Part shown: piece by piece, positions 51,167 to 60,580 of the stretch
How positions within the stretch are numbered: the stretch's first letter is position 1
Layout of the letters: every line of letters starts with the position of its first letter
NCBI GenBank assembly: GCA_946220775.1
Contig: CAMIFC010000008.1
Location: forward strand, 1-60,674
Direction of reading: 5' to 3'
Source of the DNA: an uncultured Corynebacterium sp.
Lineage (GTDB): Bacteria > Actinomycetota > Actinomycetes > Mycobacteriales > Mycobacteriaceae
DNA length: 60,674 bases
The notes under the pieces: generated by a model
What the model was told of the DNA's origin: nothing
Databases searched by the model: none
Seen by the model: the letters and a program-made list of their open reading frames with translations, nothing else
Made by a program: the position numbers and the translations under genes

Positions 51167-52075
51167 CTACTCCATTTTCCGCCGTTCGTAAAGAGCGCGC
51201 AGATCTTGGGCGAACCGTTGCCGTTCCCACCGCAGCTTTTCAGCTCGCGATTTCTTCGCATTCCGTACCGCGAGGACGCCAACCACAATGCCCACCACCA
51301 CTGGCACCCACACCTTCGTGTATTCCAGCATGAAATCGACCCACCACGGTGGCACGGGCAGGTTGATCTCTGGCCACGGTATCCGCGGCAGGTGGATGTC
51401 TGGCCATGGAATCGACGGCCAGTTGATCTTGGGTAGCTGAATGTCCGGTAACAGGCTCCAAAGCCACTCAAACACCGGATCAAGAATTGGGCTCAGAATC
51501 GGCAGCACAACGAGCGCGAAGATCGCCCAGCCAGCCTTACCCAACCCGCCGAGCAGTGGAAAAAGCCACCGCTTCACCGGCGATGCTTCGATCTTTTTGG
51601 CTCTTTTCAATGCAAACGAACCGGCAGGTGGATCGAAGTACACCACGGAGGTTTTCCCATGGTCGGAAGCTGTTGGCTTCAGTTTCACCTTGGCCTGAAT
51701 CAGCTTTGTATCAAAAGCATTGGTCTCTAGTTGCAGATATGCGGCCGCGCCCGTTGTTGGACGATCGAATACCTGAGAGTATTCGTCGTCCTTCACCGGA
51801 ATCGGTTTGGCACCGGGCTTGCTGAGGCCAATTTTCTTCCCCGAGAGCGTTTCGCCACGGTAGATTGGGACGCCATCGTGCGTCACCAGCACTTGCCCCA
51901 GCTTCCCATTCAGAGCTTTCAGCGTGGATTCTCTCTCTTCGAGAGTCCGCGATAGAGATTCGGTATCGACTTTCGGCTGTGGAAAATTCGGATCCACCTC
52001 GCGAAGCTGGGCTGGCGTCCCCAAGAAAATCTCAAGAAGCCCCAACGAGGGGTGGTCTAGCTGCCAATGCTCCAT
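51167..52075 (-). CDS. Unknown membrane protein with Pro-Trp/Leu repeat
   Basis: I do not recognise this 302-residue protein. The N-terminal ~170 residues are soluble and mixed (a phrase such as VLVTHDGVPIYRGETLSG is seen). A hydrophobic helix follows (about 183-205, WAIFALVVLPILSPILDPVF). Then about 35 residues repeat a P-x-I-x-(L/W)-P pattern: LPDIQLPKINWPSIPWP, then DIHLPRIPWPEINLPVPPWW. A second helix (VWVPVVVGIVVGVLAV) and a basic, Arg-rich tail end it. GAGG is 6 nt before ATG 52075. It lies 15 nt after smpB and just before ssrA, so all three could share a transcript. Confidence 0.8.
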   Translation of the reverse strand: MEHWQLDHPSLGLLEIFLGTPAQLREVDPNFPQPKVDTESLSRTLEERESTLKALNGKLGQVLVTHDGVPIYRGETLSGKKIGLSKPGAKPIPVKDDEYSQVFDRPTTGAAAYLQLETNAFDTKLIQAKVKLKPTASDHGKTSVVYFDPPAGSFALKRAKKIEASPVKRWLFPLLGGLGKAGWAIFALVVLPILSPILDPVFEWLWSLLPDIQLPKINWPSIPWPDIHLPRIPWPEINLPVPPWWVDFMLEYTKVWVPVVVGIVVGVLAVRNAKKSRAEKLRWERQRFAQDLRALYERRKME

Positions 52076-52090
52076 TGCACACCTCCAGAA

Positions 52091-52633
52091 CTACCCCTTC
52101 ATCCCCTTGATCTTGCGGCCGAGCTCGCGGACCACCTCGCGTTCTTCGGTGCGACGCTTAATATCTTGGCGCTTGTCGTAATCCTGCTTACCGCGAGCCA
52201 GTGCAAGCTCCAGCTTCAGCCGACCATCGACGAAGTACAGCTGCAATGGCACCAACGTCTGGTTGCCGTCGCGCACCTTGCCCATCAAAGAATCGATCTC
52301 CCGGCGATGCAGCAGCAACTTACGAACCCGGCGTGGCGTGTGGTTCCATACGTTGCCCCGCGAGTACTCCGGAATGTGCAGCCCCCGCAACCACACTTCG
52401 CCATCGTCGATGGTGGCGTAGGAATCCACGAGGCTGACCTTGCCTTCGCGGATCGCCTTGATTTCTGTGCCGACCAGCACGATTCCGCACTCATAGGTCT
52501 CGACGATGTGATAGTCGTGACGAGCCTTGCGGTTGGTCGACACGACGAATGGGCCGCCACCCTTGTTCTGGGCGGCGGCCTTTTTCTTCCCCTTTGATCG
52601 ACCGGAATCCACCGGTGTGCTCTTCTTAGCCAT
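52091..52633 (-). CDS. smpB: SsrA-binding protein SmpB
   Basis: The 180-residue protein has the SmpB core: TNRKARHDYHIVETYECGIVL with the conserved GTEIKAIREGKVSLVDS following, LHIPEYSRGN, RKLLLHRREI, and a basic C-terminal tail that enters the decoding centre (KRRTEEREVVRELGRKIKG). ATG 52633 is chosen; the three extra codons upstream are unsupported. It follows ftsX, an arrangement common in actinobacteria. Confidence 0.96.
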   Translation of the reverse strand: MAKKSTPVDSGRSKGKKKAAAQNKGGGPFVVSTNRKARHDYHIVETYECGIVLVGTEIKAIREGKVSLVDSYATIDDGEVWLRGLHIPEYSRGNVWNHTPRRVRKLLLHRREIDSLMGKVRDGNQTLVPLQLYFVDGRLKLELALARGKQDYDKRQDIKRRTEEREVVRELGRKIKGMKG

Positions 52634-52695
52634 GATCACCACAGGCTACCAGCAGAGCTTCCCCACAGGAACCACACCGGCGAAAAGCGTCGAAG

Positions 52696-53598
52696 CTAGC
52701 TCTTCACGTACCAGCGCAACGTGACCTGCGCCGTGATCGCAGCAACGACCGCGCCTGCCAGAACCAAGAAAGGTGCAGCCAACCAAATATCGGCGGTGGT
52801 AATTCGTGCGACCAGGTTGGCGTCATAAAGAGTCTTCAACGCGGAATCGACGACCAGAGCCTTGCCGGCCAACATCCCGACGACGGCAATGACGGCACCG
52901 ATGACCGCGGCGATGACGGCCTCCAAAATGAATGGCGCTTGGGTGTACCAGCGCGTTGCGCCGACCATCCGCATGATGCTGACTTCCTCGCGGCGAGAAT
53001 ACGCGGCGATCTGCACCATGTTCATGATGAGGAAGATCGCGGCGACGGCCTGCACTGCGGCGATCAGGAACGCGGCATTACGCAGGGAATCCAGGTTGCG
53101 GGTCGCGGATTGAAGGTCCTCGCCCTGGTCCACGACATTCTGGATGGCAGGATCTTGCCGGATCCTATCGATTGGGGAGGTATCAGTTGGGTCCGCGAGC
53201 CGAACATGCAGCGCTGCTGGGAACGCATCCGGGCTGGTTTGCTCCACCAAGCGCGGATCGGAATCCTTGAAGAGGTTCACGAAACGCTCATAAGACTGCT
53301 GCTTGTTACGGAAGGTAACGGTCTTGACCTTCTGATCGGACTCGAGGGTGCTCAGCAGCTTCGCACACTCTGGCTGGGTACAGCTCGGATCCTCGTGGGA
53401 AATCTTGTCGTTGAGCTGCACCATCACTTCCACTCGGTCGATATAGATCCCCTTAGTGCGCTCTGTCATGGTCGTCATCAAAAACCCAGTCGCCAGCAGG
53501 GCGAGGGAGATTGAGGTCGTGATGATCATCGCGATGGTCATCGTCGCATTGCGGGAGAGGCCTCCGAAGGCCTCGCGCGCCACAAAATTGCTTCCCAT
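52696..53598 (-). CDS. ftsX: Cell division protein FtsX
   Basis: The 300-residue protein has four membrane helices: one after the N-terminal ~20 residues, an extracytoplasmic domain (about 45-175) with two Cys (SCTQPEC), then three helices and the MRMVGATRWYTQAPFILE coupling region that contacts FtsE. With FtsE it activates peptidoglycan hydrolases (RipC in mycobacteria) at division. It is 21 nt after ftsE. Confidence 0.96.
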   Translation of the reverse strand: MGSNFVAREAFGGLSRNATMTIAMIITTSISLALLATGFLMTTMTERTKGIYIDRVEVMVQLNDKISHEDPSCTQPECAKLLSTLESDQKVKTVTFRNKQQSYERFVNLFKDSDPRLVEQTSPDAFPAALHVRLADPTDTSPIDRIRQDPAIQNVVDQGEDLQSATRNLDSLRNAAFLIAAVQAVAAIFLIMNMVQIAAYSRREEVSIMRMVGATRWYTQAPFILEAVIAAVIGAVIAVVGMLAGKALVVDSALKTLYDANLVARITTADIWLAAPFLVLAGAVVAAITAQVTLRWYVKS

Positions 53599-53619
53599 AG
53601 TTGTTTAGACCTCCGTTAA

Positions 53620-54309
53620 TTATCGGCCAACGCCGTAGACGCCGCGCACGTCATCCCGAACAAGTTCACCATTATTAAGCTCGATCACGCGCTTGCGCAT
53701 GGCATCCACCGCTTCATCGTCATGGGTAGACATCACGATCGTGGTGCCGGACCGGTTGATGCGATGGAGCAGATTCATGATTTCCGCGGACGTGTCCGGG
53801 TCGAGGTTGCCGGTTGGCTCATCAGCCAACAGCACGAGGGGCCGGTTCACAGAGGCACGAGCAATGGCGACTCGCTGCTGTTCGCCGCCAGACAGTTCAT
53901 GTGGGAAGCGGTTCTCTTTACCTTCCAGGCCCACGGTGGCTAACGCTGCGGGCACTAGCTTGTCGATATCGGAGCGCTTCTTGCCGATGACCTCCAAGGC
54001 GAAAGCCACGTTCTCGAAGACTGTTTTCTTCGGTAGCAGTCGGAAGTCCTGGAAGACGTAGCCGATGCGTTGGCGCAGCTTGGGTACGTTCTTGTCCTTC
54101 AGCTCATTGACGTGAAAATCAGCGACGTAGATATCCCCGGAGTCGATCGGTTCTTCACGGAGCATCAGCTCCAGGAAGGTGGACTTACCGGAACCAGACG
54201 GGCCAATCAGGAAGACGAACTCGCCTTTACCGATCTCCACTGAGATATTTTTTAGCGCCGGACGGGTTGATGTTCGGTAGCTCTTAGACACGTTTCGGAA
54301 TGTGATCAC
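53620..54309 (-). CDS. ftsE: Cell division ATP-binding protein FtsE
   Basis: A 229-residue ABC ATPase: ITFRNVSKSYRTSTRPAL start, Walker A GPSGSGKST, Q-loop FQDFRLLP (typical of FtsE), signature LSGGEQQRVAIARA, Walker B LLADEPTGNLDP. Start GTG 54309 is chosen because TAAGGT (54322-54317), a -10, ends 7 nt upstream, fitting a leaderless message. prfB, the usual upstream neighbour in actinobacteria, is absent here. Confidence 0.95.
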   Translation of the reverse strand: MITFRNVSKSYRTSTRPALKNISVEIGKGEFVFLIGPSGSGKSTFLELMLREEPIDSGDIYVADFHVNELKDKNVPKLRQRIGYVFQDFRLLPKKTVFENVAFALEVIGKKRSDIDKLVPAALATVGLEGKENRFPHELSGGEQQRVAIARASVNRPLVLLADEPTGNLDPDTSAEIMNLLHRINRSGTTIVMSTHDDEAVDAMRKRVIELNNGELVRDDVRGVYGVGR

Positions 54310-54322
54310 GCACCACACCTTA
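54309..54322 (-). promoter_or_regulatory. -10 of ftsE, probably leaderless
   Basis: Minus-strand TAAGGT (54322-54317) followed after 7 nt by GTG 54309. Confidence 0.5.
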
Positions 54323-54391
54323 GCGAAGGTTCATCACAAATTGTTACCTCTGTGACCCATGTGAATAATGCGCAACGGCGAGTCCAGGTTG

Positions 54392-54463
54392 AGCTGCCCC
54401 CAAGTTTTTCCAGACGCAGTTTTCCCTATTCCGCCACATCGTGTCCGGGGCAGCTTTTATACT
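54392..54463 (+). promoter_or_regulatory. Long-loop dyad and -10 before the AbgT gene
   Basis: AGCTGCCCC (54392-54400) and GGGGCAGCT (54447-54455) are perfect 9-bp inverted arms 46 nt apart. Right after the second arm is TTTTATACT, containing TATACT (54458-54463), a good -10. It could be a looped operator, or the T-run could make the hairpin a terminator for an upstream message. Confidence 0.45.
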
Positions 54464-54554
54464 CATTGCCACCTATTCGCTACAACCAGAATGCAAAATC
54501 GACGCACTTGAGCCCGATGACCAGCGCCCACTAATAAGCACACGCAAGGAAACT

Positions 54555-56267
54555 ATGACCAAGCGAGAGCCTGACACTGCGACGCCCACGAAGAACTCGG
54601 ACACACCTTCTGGTGATACATCGGGTGGTACTTCGGGAAACACATCCAGAGAAGCATCGGAGAAGAAGAACCCACCCCAAGCCAGCGGCTTCCTGGGATG
54701 GGTGGAAAAAGTAGGCAATAAACTTCCCGACCCCTTCTGGCTGTTCGTCATTATCGGTGGGATTGTGCTGGTCTCCTCCTGGATCGGCAACCTCATCGGG
54801 ATGTCCGCGACGGACCCGGAAACGGGCGACCTCGTGGAGATCAAAAACCTCCTATCCGCCGAAGGCCTGTCGGAGATCGTATCCGGCGCGGTGGAAAACT
54901 ACACGAGCTTCCCACCGCTCGGACTGATCATTACGGTCATGCTCGGTGTGGCTGTGGCGGAACACTCCGGCCTCATCAGCGCTGCCATCCGCAGCGTGGT
55001 GGGCAAGGTGGGCCCAAAGATCCTCACGTTCGTCGTCGCGCTCACTGGCGTGACCGGTTCCGTGGCATCGGATGCCGTCTACGTGATCCTGATCCCCATC
55101 GGCGCCATGAGCTTCCGAGCTGTTGGCCGCTCCCCCATCGTCGGTGCGATGGTTGCGTTCGCCGCATCCTCGGCGGGCTTCAACTCCTCGCTGGTTCTGA
55201 ACATCACTGACGTGCTGCTGGCGGGCATTTCCACGTCCGCGGCGGGCATCGTCACCCCCGACTACGAGGTCTCCCCACTGGCGAACTACTTCTTCGTCAC
55301 GGCTTCCGCCATCGTGCTCGCGCTGATCATCACCGCGGTCACCGAGATGTTCATCAACAAGAAGGCCGAGGAGCTCGTCGACCACGAGCAGATCAACTAC
55401 GAAGAAGTCTCCTTCGGTAACGCCGAGCACACCGAGTCCAAGAACGAAGGTAAGGCTGCCAAGGACCTCACCAAGGAAGAGCTCGCAGAAGACCTCCAGA
55501 TCTCCGATCGGGAGCAGCGCGCTTTGATCCACGTCGGCATCGCGGCGGTCATTTTCTTCGCCCTCTACTTCGCTGGCATGTTCGCCCCCGGTTCACCGCT
55601 GCAAGGTCCCGGTGGCGAAGTCATGGAAAGCCCGCTCATCAAGGCGGTCGGTGTTCCCATCGCCGCTGGGTTCTTCCTGTTGGGGGTCGTCTACGGTGTC
55701 AGCGCCAAGACCATCAAGTCCTGGACTCAGATCCCGGAATTCATGGCCAAGGGGCTGAAGACCCTTTTGCCAATGATGGTGTTGTTCTTCGCGGTCTCCC
55801 AGTTCCTCGCGTGGTTCACGATGTCCAACCTCGGATCCTGGACCGCGATCACCGGTGCGAACCTGCTGAAGGCCGCGAACCTGCCACCGCTGCTCCTCTT
55901 CAGCGCTTTCGTCATTTTGGTTGCATTGATCAACCTCGTCATCACGTCCGGGTCCGCGCAGTGGGCGCTCATGGCACCAATCGTGGTTCCAATGTTCATG
56001 TACGTCGGCATCGCCCCAGAGGTCACCCAGATGTTGTTCCGCATGGGTGATTCGCCATCGAACATCATCACCCCGATGAGCCCGTACTTCGCCCTCGCCC
56101 TGACCTTCCTGCAGCGCTACTACTCTCGCGCCGGCATCGGCACCCTCATGTCCCTGGCGCTGCCATATTCCATCGCGATGCTGATCGGCTGGTTCGTCTT
56201 CTTCGTGATTTGGTGGCTCGTCGGACTGCCACTGGGACCAGGCACCCCGATGGACTACCCGGCATAA
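54555..56267 (+). CDS. AbgT family transporter
   Basis: The 570-residue membrane protein belongs to the AbgT/MtrF family: VEKVGNKLPDPFWLFVIIGG at the start, VAEHSGLISAAIR, the DAVYVILIPIGAM and AASSAGFNSSLVLN re-entrant regions, and GDSPSNIITPMSPYFAL. Members import p-aminobenzoyl-glutamate or export sulfonamides. The first ~45 residues are Thr/Ser/Gly-rich and polar, and a charged Glu/Lys insert lies mid-protein (about residues 275-320). ATG 54555 follows AAGGA closely. Confidence 0.93.
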   Translation: MTKREPDTATPTKNSDTPSGDTSGGTSGNTSREASEKKNPPQASGFLGWVEKVGNKLPDPFWLFVIIGGIVLVSSWIGNLIGMSATDPETGDLVEIKNLLSAEGLSEIVSGAVENYTSFPPLGLIITVMLGVAVAEHSGLISAAIRSVVGKVGPKILTFVVALTGVTGSVASDAVYVILIPIGAMSFRAVGRSPIVGAMVAFAASSAGFNSSLVLNITDVLLAGISTSAAGIVTPDYEVSPLANYFFVTASAIVLALIITAVTEMFINKKAEELVDHEQINYEEVSFGNAEHTESKNEGKAAKDLTKEELAEDLQISDREQRALIHVGIAAVIFFALYFAGMFAPGSPLQGPGGEVMESPLIKAVGVPIAAGFFLLGVVYGVSAKTIKSWTQIPEFMAKGLKTLLPMMVLFFAVSQFLAWFTMSNLGSWTAITGANLLKAANLPPLLLFSAFVILVALINLVITSGSAQWALMAPIVVPMFMYVGIAPEVTQMLFRMGDSPSNIITPMSPYFALALTFLQRYYSRAGIGTLMSLALPYSIAMLIGWFVFFVIWWLVGLPLGPGTPMDYPA

Positions 56268-56495
56268 CTTAACGCCGAACACAAAACAGACACCACCCGC
56301 CACGGGTTTTACGCACCACCCGCAAGCTCGTGGCGTTTGTCCTGCTCTACGGCGTATCGTGGGGGTATGACCATCATCAATCTCCGCGCGCCGTGGTGCT
56401 CCACCACCAGCTCCTCCCCCGGCGCGTCTCGCCAAGATCGTCGGCGCCACGTTGGCGACCGTCCTCCCGTAGGACGATTTTTCCCACTTCTTTAA

Positions 56496-56529
56496 GGACG
56501 CCACCCCAACCGCGGAACCACTGGCGTCC
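56496..56529. repeat. Inverted pair of octamer boxes before putA
   Basis: GGACGCCA (56496-56503) and TGGCGTCC (56522-56529) form 8-bp inverted arms with an 18-nt loop; T-rich on the left and A-rich on the right extend the pairing. It lies about 40 nt before putA, in a 299-nt gap with no other visible gene. Confidence 0.7.
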
Positions 56530-56566
56530 GAAAAATAACGAAAACCTCGCACAACGAAGGAAAACG

Positions 56567-59500
56567 ATGGCAAACGCAGACAACGAACTACGCCCGAGCA
56601 CGAAAATCTCGCAGCAGGATAAGCCGGCGAACAGCGGCGACATGGAATCGCTGATGGACAAGGCGATCCGGCGGGCGGATAAGTGGCTGGAGATTGAGGA
56701 AACGTCGAAGTCCACCAAGCAGCTGGCGGATATGGTGCACGACCCAGAGGGTGTGGAATTCACCTTCAGCTTCGTCGACCGCGTGGCACGGCCGGAAGAC
56801 AATAAGGTCGCGGCGGAAGAATTCGCGAAGATCGCCTCGCCGCTCAAGCGTAAGGAAAAGGCGCCTGGCTTTTTGGGCCTGATCGACTCGATCCTGGTGA
56901 CCGCCGGGTCCATCGCCGCACCGCTGCTGCCGAACCTGGTGATGCCGATCGCGCGAAGCTACCTGCGCGCAACGGTTGGCCACCTGGTGGTGGACGCGGA
57001 ATCGGACACCCTCAATGACATGCTCGATGACGCGCGGGACAAGGGCTTCACGCTGAACCTGAACTTGCTAGGCGAGGCTGTGCTGGGTGAAAAGGAGGCC
57101 AAGCGCCGCCTGAACCAAACGATCGAACTGCTGCGCAACCCTCGCGTGGAATACGTGTCGGTGAAGGCCAGCTCCGTGGTCTCCCAGCTAAACCACTGGG
57201 ACTTCCGCGGGTCGGTTGACCGGCTGAAGGATCGACTGCGCCCGCTGTACCGCGAAGCGATCAAGGGCGCGGCACAGAATCGCCATGGCAAGCCGAAGTT
57301 CGTGAACCTCGATATGGAGGCATACCAGGATCTCGACCTGACGCTGGAGCTGTTCACCGAGCTGCTGGCGGAAGAAGAATTCCTGAACCTGGAGGCCGGC
57401 ATCGTACTGCAGGCCTACCTGCCGGACTCCTTCGAAGCGCTGAAGCGCCTCGCGAAGTTCGCCGCTGAGCGTCGGGCGAAGGGTGGAGCTGGCATCAAGG
57501 TGCGCCTGGTGAAGGGCGCCAACCTCTCCATGGAGCGCGTGGACTCCGAGATCCACGACTGGCCACAGACCCCGTACCTGACGAAGGCGGAGGTTGACGC
57601 GAACTACCTGCGACTCATCGACTGGGTGCTGCAGCCTGAGCACGCGGAGAACATCCGCATCGGCGTGGCCAGCCACAACGTCTACCACGTGGCGTTGGCT
57701 CACGAACTGTCGGTGGAGCGTGGCGTGGAAAGCCAGCTGGATATCGAGATGCTGCAGGGCATGGCACCGGCACAGTCCCAGGCTGTGCAGGAAGTCACCG
57801 GCAACATCATCCTGTACACCCCGGTGGTGAAGAAGGAAGACTTCGACGTTGCGGTCAGCTACCTGGTCCGCCGTCTGGAGGAAAACGGCGCAAAGCAGAA
57901 CTTCCTCTACGCGCTATTCACTCCGGAAGATGACGAAGAAACCGGTATGACCCCGATGGAGGGCCAGGAGCTGCGCTTCATCAACTCGGTTCATGAGCGT
58001 TGGGACACTTACTACGGGCGTCGCCGCAACCAAGATCGCGCGCAGGAAGCGGAGCTGAAGCTCGGCACGCGCGGTGGTTCCATCCCAGGCAACTTCGTCA
58101 ACGAGCCAGACACCGACCCATCACTGCCCGCCAACCGCGAGTGGGCGCTATCCTTGCTGGAACCATCTGCTGATCCGGGACCGGCACAGTCCCCGCAGGT
58201 CACGGACACCGCGACGGTTGATAAGGCCATTGCCGTCGCACAACAGGCCGGCGAAGAATGGGGCAAGAAGAGCGGTTGGGAACGCGCCGAATTGCTCGAC
58301 AAGGTCGCCAACGAACTGGCCAATAACCGTGGCCGCCTGATCTCCGCCGCAGCCTTCGAGGCAGACAAGACGGTCGCGGAAACCGACCCAGAGGTCTCCG
58401 AGGCCATCGACTTCGCCCACTACTACGCCGAATCCGCCCGCGAATTGGATCGGGTGCGTGGCTCGAAGTTCACGCCGTTTAAGGTCACGGTCGTCACCCC
58501 GCCGTGGAACTTCCCGATCGCTATCCCGGTCGGTGGTGTGCTCGCGGCATTAGCTGCCGGATCCGCCGTGATCCTGAAACCAGCGCCCCAGGTGCTTCGC
58601 ATCGCGGAAGTCTTCGTGGAAGCCATGCGTGACGCCGGTGTTCCCGAGGACTTGCTGCAACTCGTCAACGCCGATGAGGCCGACGCCGGCAAGCGCCTGA
58701 TCAGCCACCCGGATGTGGACTCGGTGATCCTAACTGGCGCCTCCGAAACCGCCCAGCTGTTCCGCGGTTGGAAGCCACGCATGGTCATCAACGCAGAGAC
58801 CTCCGGCAAGAACGCCATCATCGTCACCCCCGCCGCCGACCCGGATCTCGCGGTGGAAGACATCTACCAGTCCGCGTTTGGCCATGCGGGCCAGAAGTGT
58901 TCGGCGGCGTCCTTGATCATCACGGTCGGTTCGATGGGCGACAATAAGCGCTTCATCAACCAGCTGGTCGACGCTGTGGAATCCATCAAGGTCGGTCGCG
59001 GTACGGATATTTCCACGTACATGAACGGCATTATCGAGCAGCCCTCCGATAAGCTCCAGCGTGCATTCACCAAGCTGGACAAGGGCGAAAAGTGGTTGGT
59101 CAAGCCGAAGCAACTGGATGACACCGGCACCCTGTGGAGCCCCGGCCTGCGCGATGGTGTGAAGCCCGGCAGCTGGTACCACACCCACGAGGCCTTCGGC
59201 CCGGTCAGTGGCATCATGCACGCCAAGGACTTGGACCAGGCCATCGAGTGGCAGAACTCCACTGGCTTCGGTCTAACCGGTGGTATCCACACCATCGACC
59301 GCGACGAAACCGCGTACTGGCGAGAGCGTGTCGAAGTGGGCAACGCCTACGTGGAGCGCGGTATCACTGGTGCGATTGTTCGTCGTCAGTCCTTCGGTGG
59401 TTGGAAGGGCGCATCCATTGGCGCTGGTGCGAAGGCCGGTGGCCCGAACTACGTGGCACAGCAAGGTGTGTGGAGCGAAGGCGACATCGACGAGCTCACC

Positions 59501-60088
59501 CCCGGCACCCTACCGACCCACATCACCCAGCTGCTGCGCCAGATCCGTGGCCTGGGCTCCCCGGCGCTCTCCGACGCGGATCACGTGTGGTTGCGCCGCG
59601 CCGCCGAGTCCGATGCGCACGCGATGGACACCGAGTTCGGCATCGAGCACGATAAGTCGGCGCTCGTCGTGGAATCCAACGTGTTCCGCTACAAGCCACT
59701 GCTCGAGCCCCTCCGCGTCCGTGTCAACAAGGACGCCAACCCGCGCGACATCCTGCGCCTCCAACTAGGTTCCGCAGCCACGGGTTCCGAGCTGGATATT
59801 TCCGCTAGCAGCGAGGTTGCCGCCAAGTTCGGTGAGTTGGGTAAGGAATTCCGGGTATCCAATGACCGGGAGTTCGCCGCGGAGATCTCCACGGCTCGCT
59901 TCGCACGGATCCGCACGGTGGGCACGAACCCGGAGGACTTCTACGAGGCTGCAGTGCAGTCGAACTCCGTGATCCTGGACCACCCGGTGCTGCCGGATGG
60001 CCGCCGCGAGCTGCTGACGATGCTGCTTGAGCAGGCAATTTCCACCACGGAGCACCGCTTCGGCTACATCCACGGCCTCACGCCATAG
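56567..60088 (+). CDS. putA: Bifunctional proline dehydrogenase / P5C dehydrogenase
   Basis: The 1173-residue PutA has an N-terminal proline dehydrogenase TIM barrel (about residues 140-480; VRLVKGANLSMER, GVASHNVYH, EMLQGMA are FAD/substrate regions) and an aldehyde dehydrogenase (about 540-1010) with TPPWNFPIAIP, the catalytic Glu in NAETSGKNAI and nucleophile Cys in HAGQKCSAASL. A C-terminal ~150-residue extension follows. It oxidises proline to glutamate through P5C at the membrane. No DNA-binding ribbon-helix-helix N-terminus is seen, so it does not autoregulate like E. coli PutA. Start ATG 56567 has GAAGG 6 nt upstream. Confidence 0.96.
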   Translation: MANADNELRPSTKISQQDKPANSGDMESLMDKAIRRADKWLEIEETSKSTKQLADMVHDPEGVEFTFSFVDRVARPEDNKVAAEEFAKIASPLKRKEKAPGFLGLIDSILVTAGSIAAPLLPNLVMPIARSYLRATVGHLVVDAESDTLNDMLDDARDKGFTLNLNLLGEAVLGEKEAKRRLNQTIELLRNPRVEYVSVKASSVVSQLNHWDFRGSVDRLKDRLRPLYREAIKGAAQNRHGKPKFVNLDMEAYQDLDLTLELFTELLAEEEFLNLEAGIVLQAYLPDSFEALKRLAKFAAERRAKGGAGIKVRLVKGANLSMERVDSEIHDWPQTPYLTKAEVDANYLRLIDWVLQPEHAENIRIGVASHNVYHVALAHELSVERGVESQLDIEMLQGMAPAQSQAVQEVTGNIILYTPVVKKEDFDVAVSYLVRRLEENGAKQNFLYALFTPEDDEETGMTPMEGQELRFINSVHERWDTYYGRRRNQDRAQEAELKLGTRGGSIPGNFVNEPDTDPSLPANREWALSLLEPSADPGPAQSPQVTDTATVDKAIAVAQQAGEEWGKKSGWERAELLDKVANELANNRGRLISAAAFEADKTVAETDPEVSEAIDFAHYYAESARELDRVRGSKFTPFKVTVVTPPWNFPIAIPVGGVLAALAAGSAVILKPAPQVLRIAEVFVEAMRDAGVPEDLLQLVNADEADAGKRLISHPDVDSVILTGASETAQLFRGWKPRMVINAETSGKNAIIVTPAADPDLAVEDIYQSAFGHAGQKCSAASLIITVGSMGDNKRFINQLVDAVESIKVGRGTDISTYMNGIIEQPSDKLQRAFTKLDKGEKWLVKPKQLDDTGTLWSPGLRDGVKPGSWYHTHEAFGPVSGIMHAKDLDQAIEWQNSTGFGLTGGIHTIDRDETAYWRERVEVGNAYVERGITGAIVRRQSFGGWKGASIGAGAKAGGPNYVAQQGVWSEGDIDELTPGTLPTHITQLLRQIRGLGSPALSDADHVWLRRAAESDAHAMDTEFGIEHDKSALVVESNVFRYKPLLEPLRVRVNKDANPRDILRLQLGSAATGSELDISASSEVAAKFGELGKEFRVSNDREFAAEISTARFARIRTVGTNPEDFYEAAVQSNSVILDHPVLPDGRRELLTMLLEQAISTTEHRFGYIHGLTP

Positions 60089-60106
60089 GCCGATGCTGCG
60101 CCCCGG

Positions 60107-60256
60107 CCGCTAGAGCCGGGCTCGGAGACCGCTAGAGCCGGGCTTGGAGGCCGCTAGAGCCGGGCTTGCGGGCCGCTAAGGCCGAGCTCGGCTGGGCTTG
60201 GAGTCCGCTAGGGCCCGGCTTGCGGGGCGCTAAGGCCGAGCTCGGCTGGGCTCGGC
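60107..60256. repeat. 22-bp minisatellite after putA
   Basis: Three adjacent 22-bp units begin CCGCTAGAGCCGGGCT (60107, 60129, 60151). They continue as a larger unit of about 54 bp, CCGCTAAGGCCGAGCTCGG... (60173 and about 60227), present nearly twice. Non-coding; no start signals. Confidence 0.85.
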
Positions 60257-60280
60257 GCGGTGTAGCCTCTGCTCGGCTCG

Positions 60281-60374
60281 GGGTGGTTTCCCACGGAGGG
60301 AGCCGCCCCACGTCGCCTCAAACGGGGTAAGTGTTAAATTCCCTCGTCGAAAACCTAGTTGCATCGCCCAACAT
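60281..60374. repeat. Direct repeat, copy A (300-bp period)
   Basis: 94 nt beginning GGGTGGTTTCCCACGGAGGG and running through the left arm of the palindromic element. It recurs at 60581-60674, exactly 300 bp on, with only a few mismatches (around 60310-60319). Confidence 0.9.
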
Positions 60375-60399
60375 TAGGTTTTCAGCGAGGGAATTTGAC
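60332..60399. repeat. Palindromic element, copy 2
   Basis: Left arm from 60332 (TGTTAAATTCCCTCGTCG then AAAACCTAGTT), right arm (60373-60399) TTAGGTTTTCAGCGAGGG then AATTTGACT. Same element as 4403-4471 with a different centre (TGCATCGCCCAACA). Confidence 0.85.
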
Positions 60400-60580
60400 T
60401 AACACGGAGCTGGCGGCACCAAGCACGAGGGCGGAGGCACCGAGCACGGAGTCGGTGGCACCAAGTTGGCCACACCGAAGTGGCAGAAGGGGCGCAAGTG
60501 ACTGGTGGGGCCATTGGTGCTGCGAAGCCCCGCAGCTGAGGGCGGGGCAGCGGCAAAACGCGGCGCCGGTGGCGCCAACG
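60400..60580. repeat. Short GGCACCRAGCACGG repeats
   Basis: About three imperfect units of 21-24 bp containing GGCACCAAGCACG or GGCACCGAGCACG (60409-60460), then a CCCCGC/GCGGGG hairpin near 60530. No credible gene. Confidence 0.55.
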
